64,000 bases of DNA from Sheuella amnicola (GTDB lineage Bacteria; Pseudomonadota; Gammaproteobacteria; Burkholderiales; Burkholderiaceae_B), in the NCBI RefSeq assembly GCF_010499255.1, contig NZ_JAAGRN010000001.1, positions 62,001 through 126,000 of the forward strand, in the 5' to 3' direction. Each line of letters begins with the position of its first letter. Position 1 is the first letter of the stretch. The translations under genes and the position numbers were made by a program. Below, in pieces: positions 26,021-34,233 of this stretch. A model generated the notes under the pieces. It was not told where the DNA came from and did no database searches. It was given only the letters and a program-made list of their open reading frames with translations.

Positions 26021-26105
26021 TGGTGCCCAGAAGAGGACTCGAACCTCCACACCTTGCGGCACACGGACCTGAACCGTGCGCGTCTACCAATTCCGCCACC
26101 TGGGC
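26021..26105 (-). tRNA. tRNA-Leu (anticodon CAG)
   Basis: The minus strand folds as an 85-nt class II tRNA: acceptor GCCCAGG with TCTGGGC (one G-T pair), a D arm with GGTAGAC, anticodon loop TTCAGGT on a CACGG/CCGTG stem giving anticodon CAG (reads CUG), a long variable arm (TGCCGCAAGGTGT), T loop GTTCGAGTC, and an encoded CCA. It has its own consensus promoter just upstream. Confidence 0.97.
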
Positions 26106-26123
26106 AAATCAAATAAGACGTGC

Positions 26124-26152
26124 ATTATAAGATGAGAACGCTACTTTGGCAA
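26124..26152 (-). promoter_or_regulatory. Promoter of tRNA-Leu, overlapping the rnr start
   Basis: On the minus strand TTGCCA (26152-26147), a 17-base spacer and a perfect TATAAT (26129-26124) lie 19 bases before the tRNA 5' end. The -35 box overlaps the divergent rnr TTG start codon. Confidence 0.85.
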
Positions 26153-28635
26153 ATCGCCCCACCTCAAACAGTAAAAATACGCGCTCTTCAGTAGCGAGTC
26201 CAGACTTGCCTGCGGACTTCGATCCGGATGTCCCCTCGCGCGAGCAGATTTTGGAATCACTCAGAAGCGCAGCCACGCCCTTATCCCCGGAGGATCTGGC
26301 CGTCAGAATGGGGTTGCAACGTGAAGAAACGTTGAAGGGTTTCGAGCGCCGTCTCGCCGCAATGGAACGTGATGGACAACTATTGCCTAATCGTAAAGGC
26401 GTATTGTTGCTCGCAAATAAACTTGATTTTGTTGCGGGTCGCGTCCAGGGACATCGTGATGGCTTCGGTTTTTTGTTGCGCGACGATGGTGGTCAGGACA
26501 TCTTTCTGTCGCCCCGCGAAATGCTCAAGGTTTTGCATGGCGACCGTGTCCTGGTTAAACCGTCCGGTGAATATCGGGGCAAGCCTGATGGCACGATCGT
26601 TGAGGTGCTTGAGCGTCGAACCAATCGTCTTGTCGGTCGGTTCTTGAACGAACGCGGGCTGGCTATCGTTGTACCGGAGGATCAGCGCATCAAGCATGAC
26701 GTTTTGATTCCCCCCGGGGAAACGGGGGGAGCCCAACATGGCCAGGTGGTGTCGATCGACATTATTGAGCAACCTACGCGTCATTCCCAACCGCTGGGTC
26801 GCGTGGCTGAGATACTTGGCGAGATCGATGATCCAGGCATGGAGATCGAAATTGCCGTGCGCAAATTCGATGTTCCGGTCGATTTTTCGGATGCGGCATT
26901 GCGCCAGACCGACAAACTGCCTGATGTTGTCCGCAAATCCGATCTTAAAGACCGCGTAGATTTGCGCGATGTGCCTTTCATCACAATCGATGGCGAAGAC
27001 GCGCGCGATTTTGATGATGCTGTTTATTGCGAACAAGTCGATCTGGGTAACGGTCGTAAGCGCCCGGGTTGGCGTTTGCTTGTAGCGATTGCAGATGTCA
27101 GTCATTACGTTCAACCTGAAGACGCTTTGGACAGCGACGCATGCGAACGCGGTACCAGTGTGTACTTTCCACGTCGCGTCATTCCGATGCTTCCCGAAAA
27201 GCTCTCAAATGGTTTGTGCTCGCTCAAGCCGGATGTGGATCGGTTGGTGCTAGTCTGCGACATGGTCATTCCGCTGACTGGTGCCAAAGCCGGTACGGTG
27301 GCCGCTTATCAGTTTTACAACGCAGTGATCCATTCGCATGCGCGTACGACATATAACCAAGTCTGGGAGTCGCTTCAGCAACCGCAAGGCCCTGTGGCGC
27401 GAAGCCTGTCCCATGTGTTGCCGCATATCCAGGATCTGCATGCGTTGTTTCAGGTATTAGTGCAGTCGCGCAAAGATCGTGGCGCAATTGATTTCGATAC
27501 AGTGGAAACGAAAATCGTTTGCAATGAACTCGGCCGAATCGAAAAGATTGTCGGTGTTGTGCGCAACGATGCGCATCGGGTGATCGAAGAATGCATGTTG
27601 GCTGCCAACACATGCGCTGCGGATTTCATTCAGCGAAGCAAGCATGTTGGCCTGTTTCGTGTCCACGAAGGACCTACGCCCGAAAAGCTCAAGTCTTTGC
27701 GTGAGTTTCTTCGCACTCTGGGTCTGCATCTTGACGGAGGTGATGAGCCCACCGCCAAGGACTATGCTGCTTTGCTTGATCGTGCGCGCGCTCGACCGGA
27801 TTATGCTTTGCTGCAGACAATGTGCCTGAGATCCATGCAACAGGCAATTTACGGTCCCGATAATGCGGGGCATTTCGGTTTGTCCTACGACGCATATACC
27901 CACTTCACTTCACCAATCCGCCGCTATCCTGATTTACTTGTTCATCGCGTGATCAAAGCGCTTTTGAAAGGCGATCGCTACCAACCGGCTTTGCATGGTT
28001 TTGTCTCGCCCCCCGGAACTTCCGCTCGCGAGCATGAGCACGACGTCTGGGAAAAAATCGGACTGCTTCTGTCTGCCACCGAGCGGCGTGCGGATGATGC
28101 CTCGCGCGATGTCGAGGCGTGGCTGAAGTGCTGGTTCGTAAAAGAGCGGGTTGGTGAGGTATTTAGTGGACGTGTCACGGGCGTGGCTAGCTTCGGCATA
28201 TTTGTCACGCTTGATACATTGCATGTTGAAGGAATGGTTCACGTTTCTGAACTGGGAACCGAGTATTTCCAGTTCAACGAAGCCTTGCACGAATTACGCG
28301 GCGAACGCACCGGCATGCGCTACCGCTTGACCGATGCGGTACAGGTGCAGGTCGCACGCGTGGACCTTGAAGCGCGAAGAATTGAATTCAGATTGGTTGC
28401 CGGCACTGGGTTCGTCGCTTTGCGAAAAGCGGCAAACAGGATTGAAGAGCCGGGCAAGCGCAGGATTAAGAAGGCTGCGCCTGCCAAACCGGCTGAGTTC
28501 AAGGGAACGAGTGCCCGTGAGCGTCGGGCACAGGCTAAAAAAGCTTCAAAAAAAGAGGTCTCCAGCTCTTCTAAAAAAAGGACTCGCTCCTCGAAGTCCG
28601 CAAGTGTGAAAAAATCCGCCCGTAAGGGTCGTTGA
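26146..28635 (+). CDS. rnr: Ribonuclease R
   Basis: A processive 3'-5' exoribonuclease that degrades structured RNA and takes part in rRNA and tmRNA quality control. 829 aa with the full layout: a winged-helix region near 30-90, cold-shock OB domains to about 240, the RNB catalytic domain with the Asp cluster DGEDARDFDDAVY near 283-295, an S1 domain near 665-750 (GEVFSGRVTGVASFGIFV), and a Lys/Arg/Ser-rich tail. The best frame start is a TTG at 26146 without a clear ribosome site; it gives a hydrophilic N-terminus leading into the conserved FDPDVPSREQIL. Followed 15 bases later by rlmB, the standard order. Confidence 0.97.
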   Translation: MANRPTSNSKNTRSSVASPDLPADFDPDVPSREQILESLRSAATPLSPEDLAVRMGLQREETLKGFERRLAAMERDGQLLPNRKGVLLLANKLDFVAGRVQGHRDGFGFLLRDDGGQDIFLSPREMLKVLHGDRVLVKPSGEYRGKPDGTIVEVLERRTNRLVGRFLNERGLAIVVPEDQRIKHDVLIPPGETGGAQHGQVVSIDIIEQPTRHSQPLGRVAEILGEIDDPGMEIEIAVRKFDVPVDFSDAALRQTDKLPDVVRKSDLKDRVDLRDVPFITIDGEDARDFDDAVYCEQVDLGNGRKRPGWRLLVAIADVSHYVQPEDALDSDACERGTSVYFPRRVIPMLPEKLSNGLCSLKPDVDRLVLVCDMVIPLTGAKAGTVAAYQFYNAVIHSHARTTYNQVWESLQQPQGPVARSLSHVLPHIQDLHALFQVLVQSRKDRGAIDFDTVETKIVCNELGRIEKIVGVVRNDAHRVIEECMLAANTCAADFIQRSKHVGLFRVHEGPTPEKLKSLREFLRTLGLHLDGGDEPTAKDYAALLDRARARPDYALLQTMCLRSMQQAIYGPDNAGHFGLSYDAYTHFTSPIRRYPDLLVHRVIKALLKGDRYQPALHGFVSPPGTSAREHEHDVWEKIGLLLSATERRADDASRDVEAWLKCWFVKERVGEVFSGRVTGVASFGIFVTLDTLHVEGMVHVSELGTEYFQFNEALHELRGERTGMRYRLTDAVQVQVARVDLEARRIEFRLVAGTGFVALRKAANRIEEPGKRRIKKAAPAKPAEFKGTSARERRAQAKKASKKEVSSSSKKRTRSSKSASVKKSARKGR

Positions 28636-28650
28636 TAAAGGGTATTTAGT

Positions 28651-29388
28651 ATGGCAGCCACACAAACCCTGGCAGGGTTTCATTCGGTCATCGCGCGCTT
28701 GCGCCAGGCTCCCGGTTCGATTAAGGATATTTATGTCGAGGCGCAACGCCGGGACAAGCGGATGGTGTCGTTTATCGAGCAGGCCACTGAGGCGGGTTGC
28801 AATGTACATCCCGTCGGAGCAGATCGACTGGAAGGGCTGGCGGGCGGCGCTCGCCATCAAGGAGTGGTTGCGATTGTCGAGGCGCGACGTTTGGCCGATG
28901 ACCTGGACGAGGTGCTGGATGGCATTGATGGTCCTGCCTTGTTGCTCGTCTTGGACGGCGTGACTGATCCTCACAACCTGGGGGCGTGTCTGCGTACGGC
29001 CGATGCGGCCGGGGTGCATGCCGTGATTGCGCCTCGTGATCGCTCGGCCGGTCTCAGTACAACTGTCAGGCGCGTAGCTTGCGGTGCGGCCGAGTCCATC
29101 CCATATTTGATGGTGACGAATCTGGCCCGTACGATGCGTGAGCTGAAAGAGCGCGACATCTGGCTGATCGGTACCGATGACCAGGCAAAAGAAAGCATTC
29201 ATCAGACCGATACCCTTCGCTCCACAGCTTGGGTGATGGGAGCCGAGGGCGAGGGGATGCGTCGCTTGACGCGTGAAACTTGCGACGAACTGGTTCATAT
29301 ACCCATGTTAGGTAGTGTTGAAAGTCTAAACGTAAGTGTGGCAACAGCCGTATGTCTTTACGAAACCGTTCGCCAACGCCAGGGTTAA
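28651..29388 (+). CDS. rlmB: 23S rRNA (guanosine-2'-O-)-methyltransferase RlmB
   Basis: A SPOUT-class methyltransferase that modifies G2251 of 23S rRNA in the P loop. 245 aa. The N-terminal substrate-binding domain starts with [13 protein letters not shown]; the SpoU motifs are [21 protein letters not shown] near 104-124, AEGEGMRR near 196-203 and [22 protein letters not shown] near 215-236, which form the knot. Cotranscribed with rnr. The stop lies 35 bases before the next gene's start. Confidence 0.96.
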   Translation: MAATQTLAGFHSVIARLRQAPGSIKDIYVEAQRRDKRMVSFIEQATEAGCNVHPVGADRLEGLAGGARHQGVVAIVEARRLADDLDEVLDGIDGPALLLVLDGVTDPHNLGACLRTADAAGVHAVIAPRDRSAGLSTTVRRVACGAAESIPYLMVTNLARTMRELKERDIWLIGTDDQAKESIHQTDTLRSTAWVMGAEGEGMRRLTRETCDELVHIPMLGSVESLNVSVATAVCLYETVRQRQG

Positions 29389-29422
29389 ACTCTTTTTCTT
29401 TTCTAATTCAAGTGTGACTGTT

Positions 29423-30667
29423 ATGGCCAAGCACGGATTTACTACCAATATCCTTCACTCCGATCGTCGGGATGGCGTTGAGCATGGCGCTGTCCATAAG
29501 CCCATTCATACCTCGTCGCAGTATTCATATCCGGATGCGCGTGAGTTGGCCGCAGTATTTCAGGGCAAGGCAGGTTACACATACGCACGTCAGGGAACGC
29601 CGACGACGGACGCGCTGGAGCGCAAAATCACCAAGATGGAAGGGGGCGTATCCAGCTTGAGCTTTGCAACAGGCATGGCTGCGTTGTCTGCATTGTTCAC
29701 TACACTGTTGCGTGCCGGTGATCATTTGATTTCAAGTCAATATATTTTCGGCAATACCAATAGCTTGTTCGGAACATTGCAACTTCTCGGAATCGAAGTC
29801 ACGCTGGTTGATCCAACGGATGTGAAGGCTGTTGCGGCTGCGCTACGCCCGAATACGCGGATGGTTTTCACAGAAACCATTGCCAACCCGGGCACACAGA
29901 TCGCTGACCTGGAAGGAATCGGCGCTTTTTGTCGGGCCAATAACCTGGTGTACGTGGTTGACAATACGTTGACGTCTCCATGGCTATTTCAACCACGCAC
30001 AGTGGGCGCATCGATCGTGATGAATTCACTTTCCAAACATATTGGCGGACATGCCCATGCTTTAGGCGGATCGTTGACCGATACCGGATTGTTCGACTGG
30101 ACAACTTATCCCAATATCCTTGATGTATACAAAAAAGGCGCCACAGCAGGCTGGGGCATGACGCAGATCAAAAAGAAGGGGCTTCGGGACATGGGTGCGA
30201 CCTTGTCCGCGGATGCCGCACACCGGATATCGGTAGGTGCCGAAACTCTGGCGTTGCGTCTGGATAAAATCTGCAGCAACGCGATGGCATTGGCAAATTT
30301 CCTGTCCAATCATCCTTGCGTTGCGCGAGTGTCGTATCCCGGCCTGAGCTCACACCCCCAACATGAACGTGCAGCTCAATTGTTCAACGGTCGATACAGC
30401 ATGCTATTGGGCGTAGAGCTTGCAGACGGTGTGGACACATTCGAATTCATGAACAAGCTTGAAGTCGTAATACTGGCAACGCACGTTGGTGACACGCGTA
30501 CGCTGGCGTTACCGGCCGCCCAAACAATTTATTATGAAATGGGTCCCGCTTTGCGTGCGCAAATGGGCATCGCTGATGGGTTGGTGCGAGTTTCTGTCGG
30601 GATCGAAGACGAGGCTGACTTGATCGGTGATTTTGCTCAAGCTCTAGATGCGTGCCGATCCGTGTGA
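29423..30667 (+). CDS. Cystathionine gamma-synthase/lyase family PLP enzyme
   Basis: A 414-aa fold-type I PLP enzyme of the Cys/Met metabolism family (cystathionine synthases and lyases, O-acyl-homoserine sulfhydrylases). Visible parts are YTYARQGTPTTDALERKI near 51-68, the FATGMAAL PLP-phosphate site near 78-85, VVDNTLTSPW near 179-188, and the PLP lysine in NSLSKHIGGHAHALGG near 204-219. I chose the ATG at 29423 since the upstream frame overlaps rlmB. Which reaction it runs cannot be decided from sequence alone. No met or cys genes adjoin it. Confidence 0.88.
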   Translation: MAKHGFTTNILHSDRRDGVEHGAVHKPIHTSSQYSYPDARELAAVFQGKAGYTYARQGTPTTDALERKITKMEGGVSSLSFATGMAALSALFTTLLRAGDHLISSQYIFGNTNSLFGTLQLLGIEVTLVDPTDVKAVAAALRPNTRMVFTETIANPGTQIADLEGIGAFCRANNLVYVVDNTLTSPWLFQPRTVGASIVMNSLSKHIGGHAHALGGSLTDTGLFDWTTYPNILDVYKKGATAGWGMTQIKKKGLRDMGATLSADAAHRISVGAETLALRLDKICSNAMALANFLSNHPCVARVSYPGLSSHPQHERAAQLFNGRYSMLLGVELADGVDTFEFMNKLEVVILATHVGDTRTLALPAAQTIYYEMGPALRAQMGIADGLVRVSVGIEDEADLIGDFAQALDACRSV

Positions 30668-30979
30668 GACTGAATTATTCAGGGCTTTGGCTTTTATCGC
30701 ATAACTTTTTTTTTGACTAGTAGGGATTTGTCTAGATTTTGATTTAACTAAAAGGCGCTTTCAAAAAAAAGCGAGACAAATTTCCTATATCCAATTAATA
30801 TGCGGCTTGTACGAGGTTTTTTACTTGACAGCCTTCTTAACTAAAGGCTTAATGTTTACAGTTAAGTACTGCAATTATTTTGTTGTGCTTAGCTTTTGTT
30901 GAAATTGAAGTCTCGTCAAGTTTTTGTTTTTTGATGTCCATGACATCGAGTTTTTAACCACCAATGGGGTAATCCTGAA
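30668..30979. other. AT-rich intergenic region upstream of HU
   Basis: 312 bases with no ORF that I can support. It holds A/T runs, a TTGACA hexamer at 30825-30830 that may be the -35 of the HU promoter (with weak CTTAAT at 30848-30853), and an inverted repeat AGCCTT-N8-AAGGCT (30830-30849) over that spacer. A CGCTTT/AAAGCG repeat with A-rich loop lies near 30752-30771. A long AT-rich leader is usual for abundant nucleoid-protein genes. Confidence 0.6.
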
Positions 30980-31252
30980 ATGAATAAAACCGAATTGATC
31001 GATCACATTGCTTCCAAGGCTGATATTTCGAAGGCTGCAGCTGGCCGTTCGCTTGATGCGATGATCGCTGCCGTCAAAGCAACCCTCAAAAAGGGCGGCA
31101 CTGTGACCTTGGTCGGTTTCGGTACTTTCGCTGTGACCACTCGTGCTGCTCGCATGGGCCGTAACCCACGCACAAACGAAGCGATCAAAATCAAAAAAGC
31201 AAAAGTGCCTAAGTTCCGTCCAGGCAAAGCACTGAAAGACGCCCTGAACTAA
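30980..31252 (+). CDS. hupB: DNA-binding protein HU
   Basis: A small histone-like protein of 90 aa that bends and compacts DNA as a dimer. The N-terminal helices [29 protein letters not shown] lead to the dimer core [22 protein letters not shown], and the DNA-binding beta arm around the conserved [12 protein letters not shown] with the arm proline near residues 57-65. The C-terminus [16 protein letters not shown] is diagnostic. IHF subunits differ here. A long AT-rich promoter region precedes it and a strong hairpin terminator follows. Confidence 0.98.
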   Translation: MNKTELIDHIASKADISKAAAGRSLDAMIAAVKATLKKGGTVTLVGFGTFAVTTRAARMGRNPRTNEAIKIKKAKVPKFRPGKALKDALN

Positions 31253-31261
31253 TCAGGTCGT

Positions 31262-31310
31262 TTGCCAAAACTGTGCGGTTCGCTATAATGCGAACCGCAT
31301 TGTTTTTTTT
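31262..31310 (+). terminator. HU terminator with the tRNA-Val promoter inside it
   Basis: A perfect 10-bp stem (31274-31283 with 31290-31299) and T run (31303-31310) end the HU transcript. The 6-base loop is TATAAT (31284-31289), and TTGCCA at 31262-31267 lies 16 bases before it, so the same DNA is a consensus promoter for the downstream tRNA-Val. A transcript from it would start near 31296, inside the right arm, and so would escape the hairpin. Confidence 0.85.
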
Positions 31311-31365
31311 GATACCGATTTATTGTTAGGATGTGGCTGATCCCTCAGTCCTTCACTTCAAATTC

Positions 31366-31441
31366 GGGTGGTTAGCTCAGTTGGTAGAGCGTCTGCCTTA
31401 CACGCAGGATGTCACAGGTTCGAGCCCTGTACCACCCACCA
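31366..31441 (+). tRNA. tRNA-Val (anticodon TAC)
   Basis: A 76-nt cloverleaf: acceptor GGGTGGT with ACCACCC, D arm with AGCTCAGTTGGTAGAGC, anticodon loop CTTACAC giving UAC, T arm ACAGGTTCGAGCCCTGT, discriminator A and encoded CCA (31439-31441). The TonB-like gene begins 51 bases later with no terminator seen, so read-through is possible. Confidence 0.98.
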
Positions 31442-31492
31442 GTTTCCTCTCCATACTTTCCATCACACTCCATCAGATCTCAAAGTCAGATT

Positions 31493-32302
31493 ATGGATTC
31501 CCGGCCGTCCGGTATCGCATCGAGACTTAGGCGATTGCCTATTCTGATTTTCCTGATTGTTTTGCTTGTCCACGTAGCAGTAGGTGCCTGGGTCCTGTCG
31601 GCACGTTTTGGACAAAATTCGGAAGTGGCTGAATCCCCCATTTTCGTTACTTTGGAAAAAGGAGAGTCAGATGAGGATGGATCCGAACAAGCCCAGTCGA
31701 GCGACTCGGTCGATTCCGGCGAGACACCTCAATCAAAGAGTCACACGACGCAAACACCGGCTGAACCTACTCCAAAGGACCTATCTTCAGCCAAGGAAAA
31801 TCCCTCGGAAATTTCCAATCGGATCAAGCAGTCAGAGCCATCATCCAGACCGTCTGCCGAGTACAAGCACAAACCCGCATCAATTGCACCGGCATTGACC
31901 ACTCAGCCCACTTCAGACACGATCGGATCAAGTTCACCAACAAACGTTGAAATCACCATTTCCGGCGAGTCCGGATCAGTTGGGCACTCAAGCGGTTTAG
32001 GCTCGCCTTCGACAGGGCCCCGGCATGTTTCCCACATCGACTATCTGGGCTCTGCGCCAAGCCCTGTCTACCCGGCACGTGCAAAGAGTCGCCAACAGGA
32101 AGGACGGGTGGTTGTGCGCGTGCTGGTTGATTCTTCCGGTCAAATACGGTCGCTCAGTGTGCTCAAGTCGTCCGGATACGATACGCTGGACAAATCTGCG
32201 CTTGATGCTGTTGCAAAAACCCGTTTCAAACCTCATGTCGAGAACGGGACTCCTATGGATCGACTGGCAGATATTCCCATTGATTTTGTGTTGAACCGTT
32301 GA
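31493..32302 (+). CDS. TonB-family energy transducer
   Basis: TonB passes proton-motive energy from ExbBD to outer-membrane receptors. This 269-aa protein has the TonB plan: a short cytoplasmic N-terminus, one membrane helix near 17-40 (ILIFLIVLLVHVAVGAWVL), a long Ser/Thr/Pro/Glu-rich periplasmic spacer, and the C-terminal domain with SPVYPARAKSRQQEGRVVVRV near 193-213 and YDTLDKSALDAVAKTRFKP near 230-248. The helix keeps a conserved-type His (VHVAVG). I used the ATG giving MDSRPSG; the frame continues upstream into the tRNA. ExbBD are 13 kb away; a two-component system follows by 38 bases. Confidence 0.9.
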   Translation: MDSRPSGIASRLRRLPILIFLIVLLVHVAVGAWVLSARFGQNSEVAESPIFVTLEKGESDEDGSEQAQSSDSVDSGETPQSKSHTTQTPAEPTPKDLSSAKENPSEISNRIKQSEPSSRPSAEYKHKPASIAPALTTQPTSDTIGSSSPTNVEITISGESGSVGHSSGLGSPSTGPRHVSHIDYLGSAPSPVYPARAKSRQQEGRVVVRVLVDSSGQIRSLSVLKSSGYDTLDKSALDAVAKTRFKPHVENGTPMDRLADIPIDFVLNR

Positions 32303-32340
32303 AGTGAACCTGATCTGCGGGCAAGAGGTAGAATGAACGC

Positions 32341-33018
32341 ATGAGAGTCCTAGTTATCGAAGATGATGCGACCCTGGGTCGTGCACTGCAAGAGTTTCTG
32401 ACTGATCAAGGTTATGTGACTGATTGGATCGCTGAGGGTGTGCGTGGTTTGAATGCGCTGTTAAATCATCCTTATGATCTTGTGGTGCTGGATTTGAATC
32501 TGCCTGATGTGGATGGACTGAGCGTTTTGCGGTCGCTGCGGGATCAGGAGATGTCTGTTCCGGTATTGATTCTGACAGCCAGGGATGGTTTGCAGGATCG
32601 CGTACATGGTTTGGATGCCGGGGCGGACGACTATTTGACCAAACCTTTCGAGCTGGCTGAATTTGCAGCCCGTGTTCGCGCCTTGGCCAGGCGCCACGTC
32701 GGTTTATCCCGTTCGATTGTCGAGTTCGGTACGATATCCTTTGATACAACGCACCGCGAATTACGTATCGGTGGCGAGCGAGTCACACTGTCCGTTCGTG
32801 AGTTGTCCGTTCTTGAAATGCTGATGCAACGTGCAGGGAAGGTGGTGACTAAACAGCAGATCGTTCAGGGCCTGTCGGCACTGGACGCGAACTTTAGTGA
32901 AAATGCGGTAGAAGTTTATATCTATCGACTGCGTAAAAGACTTGAAGGACGCGGCGCGGTCATTCAGACGGTTCGCGGATTTGGATATCTGCTCGAACTC
33001 GAAACGAGTCACTCCTGA
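32341..33018 (+). CDS. OmpR-family response regulator, QseB/PmrA-like
   Basis: A 225-aa regulator. The receiver has IEDD near 6-9, phospho-acceptor Asp51 (VVLDLNLPD), and the lysine in LTKPF near 101-103; the winged-helix part ends in VYIYRLRKRLEGRG and TVRGFGYLLE. The start ATG sits directly after a GAGGTAGAATGAACGC stretch with a good ribosome site. Stop lies 10 bases before the kinase ATG, so they are one operon. It may share a transcript with the TonB gene. Targets unknown. Confidence 0.94.
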   Translation: MRVLVIEDDATLGRALQEFLTDQGYVTDWIAEGVRGLNALLNHPYDLVVLDLNLPDVDGLSVLRSLRDQEMSVPVLILTARDGLQDRVHGLDAGADDYLTKPFELAEFAARVRALARRHVGLSRSIVEFGTISFDTTHRELRIGGERVTLSVRELSVLEMLMQRAGKVVTKQQIVQGLSALDANFSENAVEVYIYRLRKRLEGRGAVIQTVRGFGYLLELETSHS

Positions 33019-33028
33019 TTGCATCCTT

Positions 33029-34165
33029 ATGCCTGTTCAGTCACTTCAAGCGATTAAAGCGAAATCGGTAAAAACACGGTTTTCCATTTTGCCCGCAGGA
33101 TCGCTAGCCAGGCATCTGGTTTTGAGGCTGCTGCCGCCCATTATTTTGCTTGTTGTTCTTGATCTGGTTGTAACCTGGGGCATCACGCACAAAATCGAGA
33201 TGTCCGATTGGCAGCTGGAAGACATTTTCTGGTTGATGGCGCTCGGACAAATGATTTTTATTTGCCTATTTGCCTGGGTCGTGGTGCAGGGGGTGCGATC
33301 AGGAATGAAAGCCGTGACAGAGCTTGCCGAGGAGATATCGTTGCGATCCGCCGATGACCTTGCTCCTGTGCAGATTCAAGGCTTGCCGCTTGAGCTTGAT
33401 TTGCTGGTCAGGCATACCAATGCGTTGCTAGCTCGCATGAATGATACGTTTGCTGCGCAGCGCAGATTCGTCGGTCACGCTGCTCACCAGTTGCGCACTC
33501 CGCTGGCGGGACTGAAACTTGAATCCGAGTTGATGCTCGCCAAAGATTTGCCGGCCGATGTGCGAATTCGTGCCGAACGCATTAAAACTGTCAGTGACAG
33601 AATGATTCGACTCGGTCAGCAATTGCTCTTGCTTGCCCGTGTGGATCCGGACGCGCGCCCGCAAGATAATTTTGTACGCCTTGATTTATGCGAATGGGTT
33701 CGCATGAGCGCGGCGGAATGGTTGACTCGTGCCCGCGACCTTAAAATCGATCTTGAACTGGATGCTCCGGACGATGCGGTTTGGATTGATGGTGATCCAA
33801 TTCTGTTAGATCAGATGCTGGGTAACTTGATAGATAATGCTTTGCTTTATGCGCATCATGCAAGTCTGATCAAGATTCAGATTACATCAACGCCTCCCGC
33901 GCTTTCGGTTGAAGATAACGGTTGTGGCGTGAGTCCACAAGAGCAAGGTCGAGTGTTCGAAGCTTTTTATCGATCCAGTCAGGCAACCGCTGGGGGGTCT
34001 GGTTTGGGGTTGGCTATTGTGCGGGAAATCGCTCGCGCGCACGGTGCATGGTGGAATCTGTTAAGCGTGCCGCAGATCTCCGGTACGCGCATGACGGTGG
34101 TGTTTCCGGGACCGCGAATCGGGACACAACTGAATCGGATGGATCGGATCAGCCAGTTACGTTGA
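33029..34165 (+). CDS. Sensor histidine kinase with almost no periplasmic domain
   Basis: A 378-aa kinase paired with the regulator just upstream. Two membrane helices (about 31-52 and 67-87) are separated by only about 15 residues, so there is hardly a periplasmic sensor. A HAMP-like linker leads to His153 in GHAAHQLRTPLAGLKLE, the N box NLIDNALLY near 272-280, the VEDNGCG box near 304-310, and the GGSGLGLAIVREIA box near 345-358. The start ATG at 33029 follows the regulator stop by 10 bases. Such short-loop kinases usually sense a membrane event or partner protein. Confidence 0.92.
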   Translation: MPVQSLQAIKAKSVKTRFSILPAGSLARHLVLRLLPPIILLVVLDLVVTWGITHKIEMSDWQLEDIFWLMALGQMIFICLFAWVVVQGVRSGMKAVTELAEEISLRSADDLAPVQIQGLPLELDLLVRHTNALLARMNDTFAAQRRFVGHAAHQLRTPLAGLKLESELMLAKDLPADVRIRAERIKTVSDRMIRLGQQLLLLARVDPDARPQDNFVRLDLCEWVRMSAAEWLTRARDLKIDLELDAPDDAVWIDGDPILLDQMLGNLIDNALLYAHHASLIKIQITSTPPALSVEDNGCGVSPQEQGRVFEAFYRSSQATAGGSGLGLAIVREIARAHGAWWNLLSVPQISGTRMTVVFPGPRIGTQLNRMDRISQLR

Positions 34166-34180
34166 CCCTCAGGTTGACCC

Positions 34181-34211
34181 GCTAGCAGCTACTCGCGAGA
34201 GCAGCGCTAGC
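34181..34211. other. Nested inverted repeats between convergent genes
   Basis: GCTAGC (34181-34186) and GCTAGC (34206-34211) flank a central CTCGCGAG palindrome (34192-34199). The structure could fold on both strands between the kinase and argG stops. There is no T run, so intrinsic termination is unproven. Confidence 0.4.
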
Positions 34212-34233
34212 AAGATCGGTATCAATTTAATAA

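Noticed and set aside
26380-27114. 244-codon open frame antisense to rnr
   Set aside because: Shadow of the RNase R coding frame with no motif or ribosome site.
28546-29298. 250-codon open frame antisense to rlmB
   Set aside because: Fully explained by the RlmB frame; no family features.
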